A stretch of DNA of 64,000 bases from assembly GCA_021775965.1 (NCBI GenBank), contig JAJFGV010000043.1, positions 186,001 through 250,000 of the forward strand, in the 5' to 3' direction. Position numbers and translations under genes: made by a program. Numbering within the stretch: position 1 is the stretch's first letter; each line of letters starts with the position of its first letter. Below, one piece after another: positions 63,944 to 64,000 of this stretch. The notes beneath the pieces are model-generated. The model saw nothing but the letters and a program-made list of their open reading frames with translations, was not told the origin of the DNA and made no database searches. This DNA comes from Alphaproteobacteria bacterium. GTDB taxonomy: Bacteria; Pseudomonadota; Alphaproteobacteria; Micavibrionales; Micavibrionaceae.

Positions 63944-64000
63944 ATGTCCGAGGTTAACGCCCGCGATTCAAGGATCATCGAAAGCGAAGACGATGTTTTC
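63944..64000 (+). CDS. Start of an unidentified gene (cut by the window end)
   Basis: ATG 63944 with AGGGA ten bases upstream begins an open frame of 19 codons up to the edge (MSEVNARDSRIIESEDDVF). It does not look like a HolA start. Too short to identify. Confidence 0.45.
   Translation, partial: MSEVNARDSRIIESEDDVF

Noticed and set aside
1-64000. CRISPR array, insertion sequence or prophage
   Set aside because: No regularly spaced repeats, transposase, integrase or phage structural genes were found.

Overview
The window is chromosomal DNA from an alphaproteobacterium. The evidence is a long SerA, alpha-type SerC, a DUF3576 lipoprotein followed by leuS and lptE, a his/hslVU block, a stand-alone receiver with the FGPDRRRR tail, TTAA-N7-TTAAC (CtrA-type) boxes and a GANTC (CcrM-type) cluster. 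GC content looks intermediate, and many orphan genes lie between the housekeeping genes. I cannot fix the genus; a Rhodospirillales- or Micavibrio-like bacterium would fit. No prophage, insertion sequence or CRISPR array was seen.

Layout. 1-2126: start of a large RTX-type adhesin on the minus strand, then 1.3 kb without a convincing gene. That stretch holds two CtrA-type boxes, 13 GANTC sites in 207 bp and a strongly folded RNA-like segment. 2.1-8 kb: receiver protein and helical partner, then serine biosynthesis (serA, serC, serB) with a tRNA-like structured RNA between serC and serA. 8-18 kb: single-domain ClpB-type ATPase, RsmC-like methylase, RTX protein, MATE pump, AsmA-like protein, TVP38 plus flavin disulfide reductase, ArsC, secreted metallo-beta-lactamase-fold lactonase, tRNA-Ser. 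18-36 kb: envelope and housekeeping genes (two glycosyltransferases, gmk, rsmA, SurA-like chaperone, UvrD helicase, diguanylate cyclase, comM, HIT protein, panD). 36-41 kb: three orphan genes, two of them exported, around an operator-like promoter. 41-54 kb: hisE, hisF, hisA, hisH, hisD, hisB, a secreted trypsin-like protease and hslVU. 54-64 kb: Smr protein, orphan genes, an atypical response regulator, a YggS-type PLP protein, a porin, DUF3576, leuS, lptE and the start of one more gene.

Working together: SerA, SerC and SerB form the complete phosphorylated serine pathway. The his genes cover the middle and end of histidine synthesis; hisG, hisC and hisI are not in the window. HslU and HslV form one protease, with a heat-shock-type promoter in front. 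SurA, the porin, the glycosyltransferases and LptE all serve the outer membrane. Genes are packed tightly: eight tail-to-tail pairs share exactly four bases across both stop codons.

The most interesting signals are non-coding. Two copies of a ~145-bp element, at 10147-10297 and 24584-24726, keep the same single-stranded blocks while their helices differ in sequence but remain paired. This is the pattern of a structured RNA or folded-DNA family. Two further folded RNAs (about 1420-2005 plus, 5440-5664 minus) contain G-U pairs that work on one strand only, which gives their orientation.
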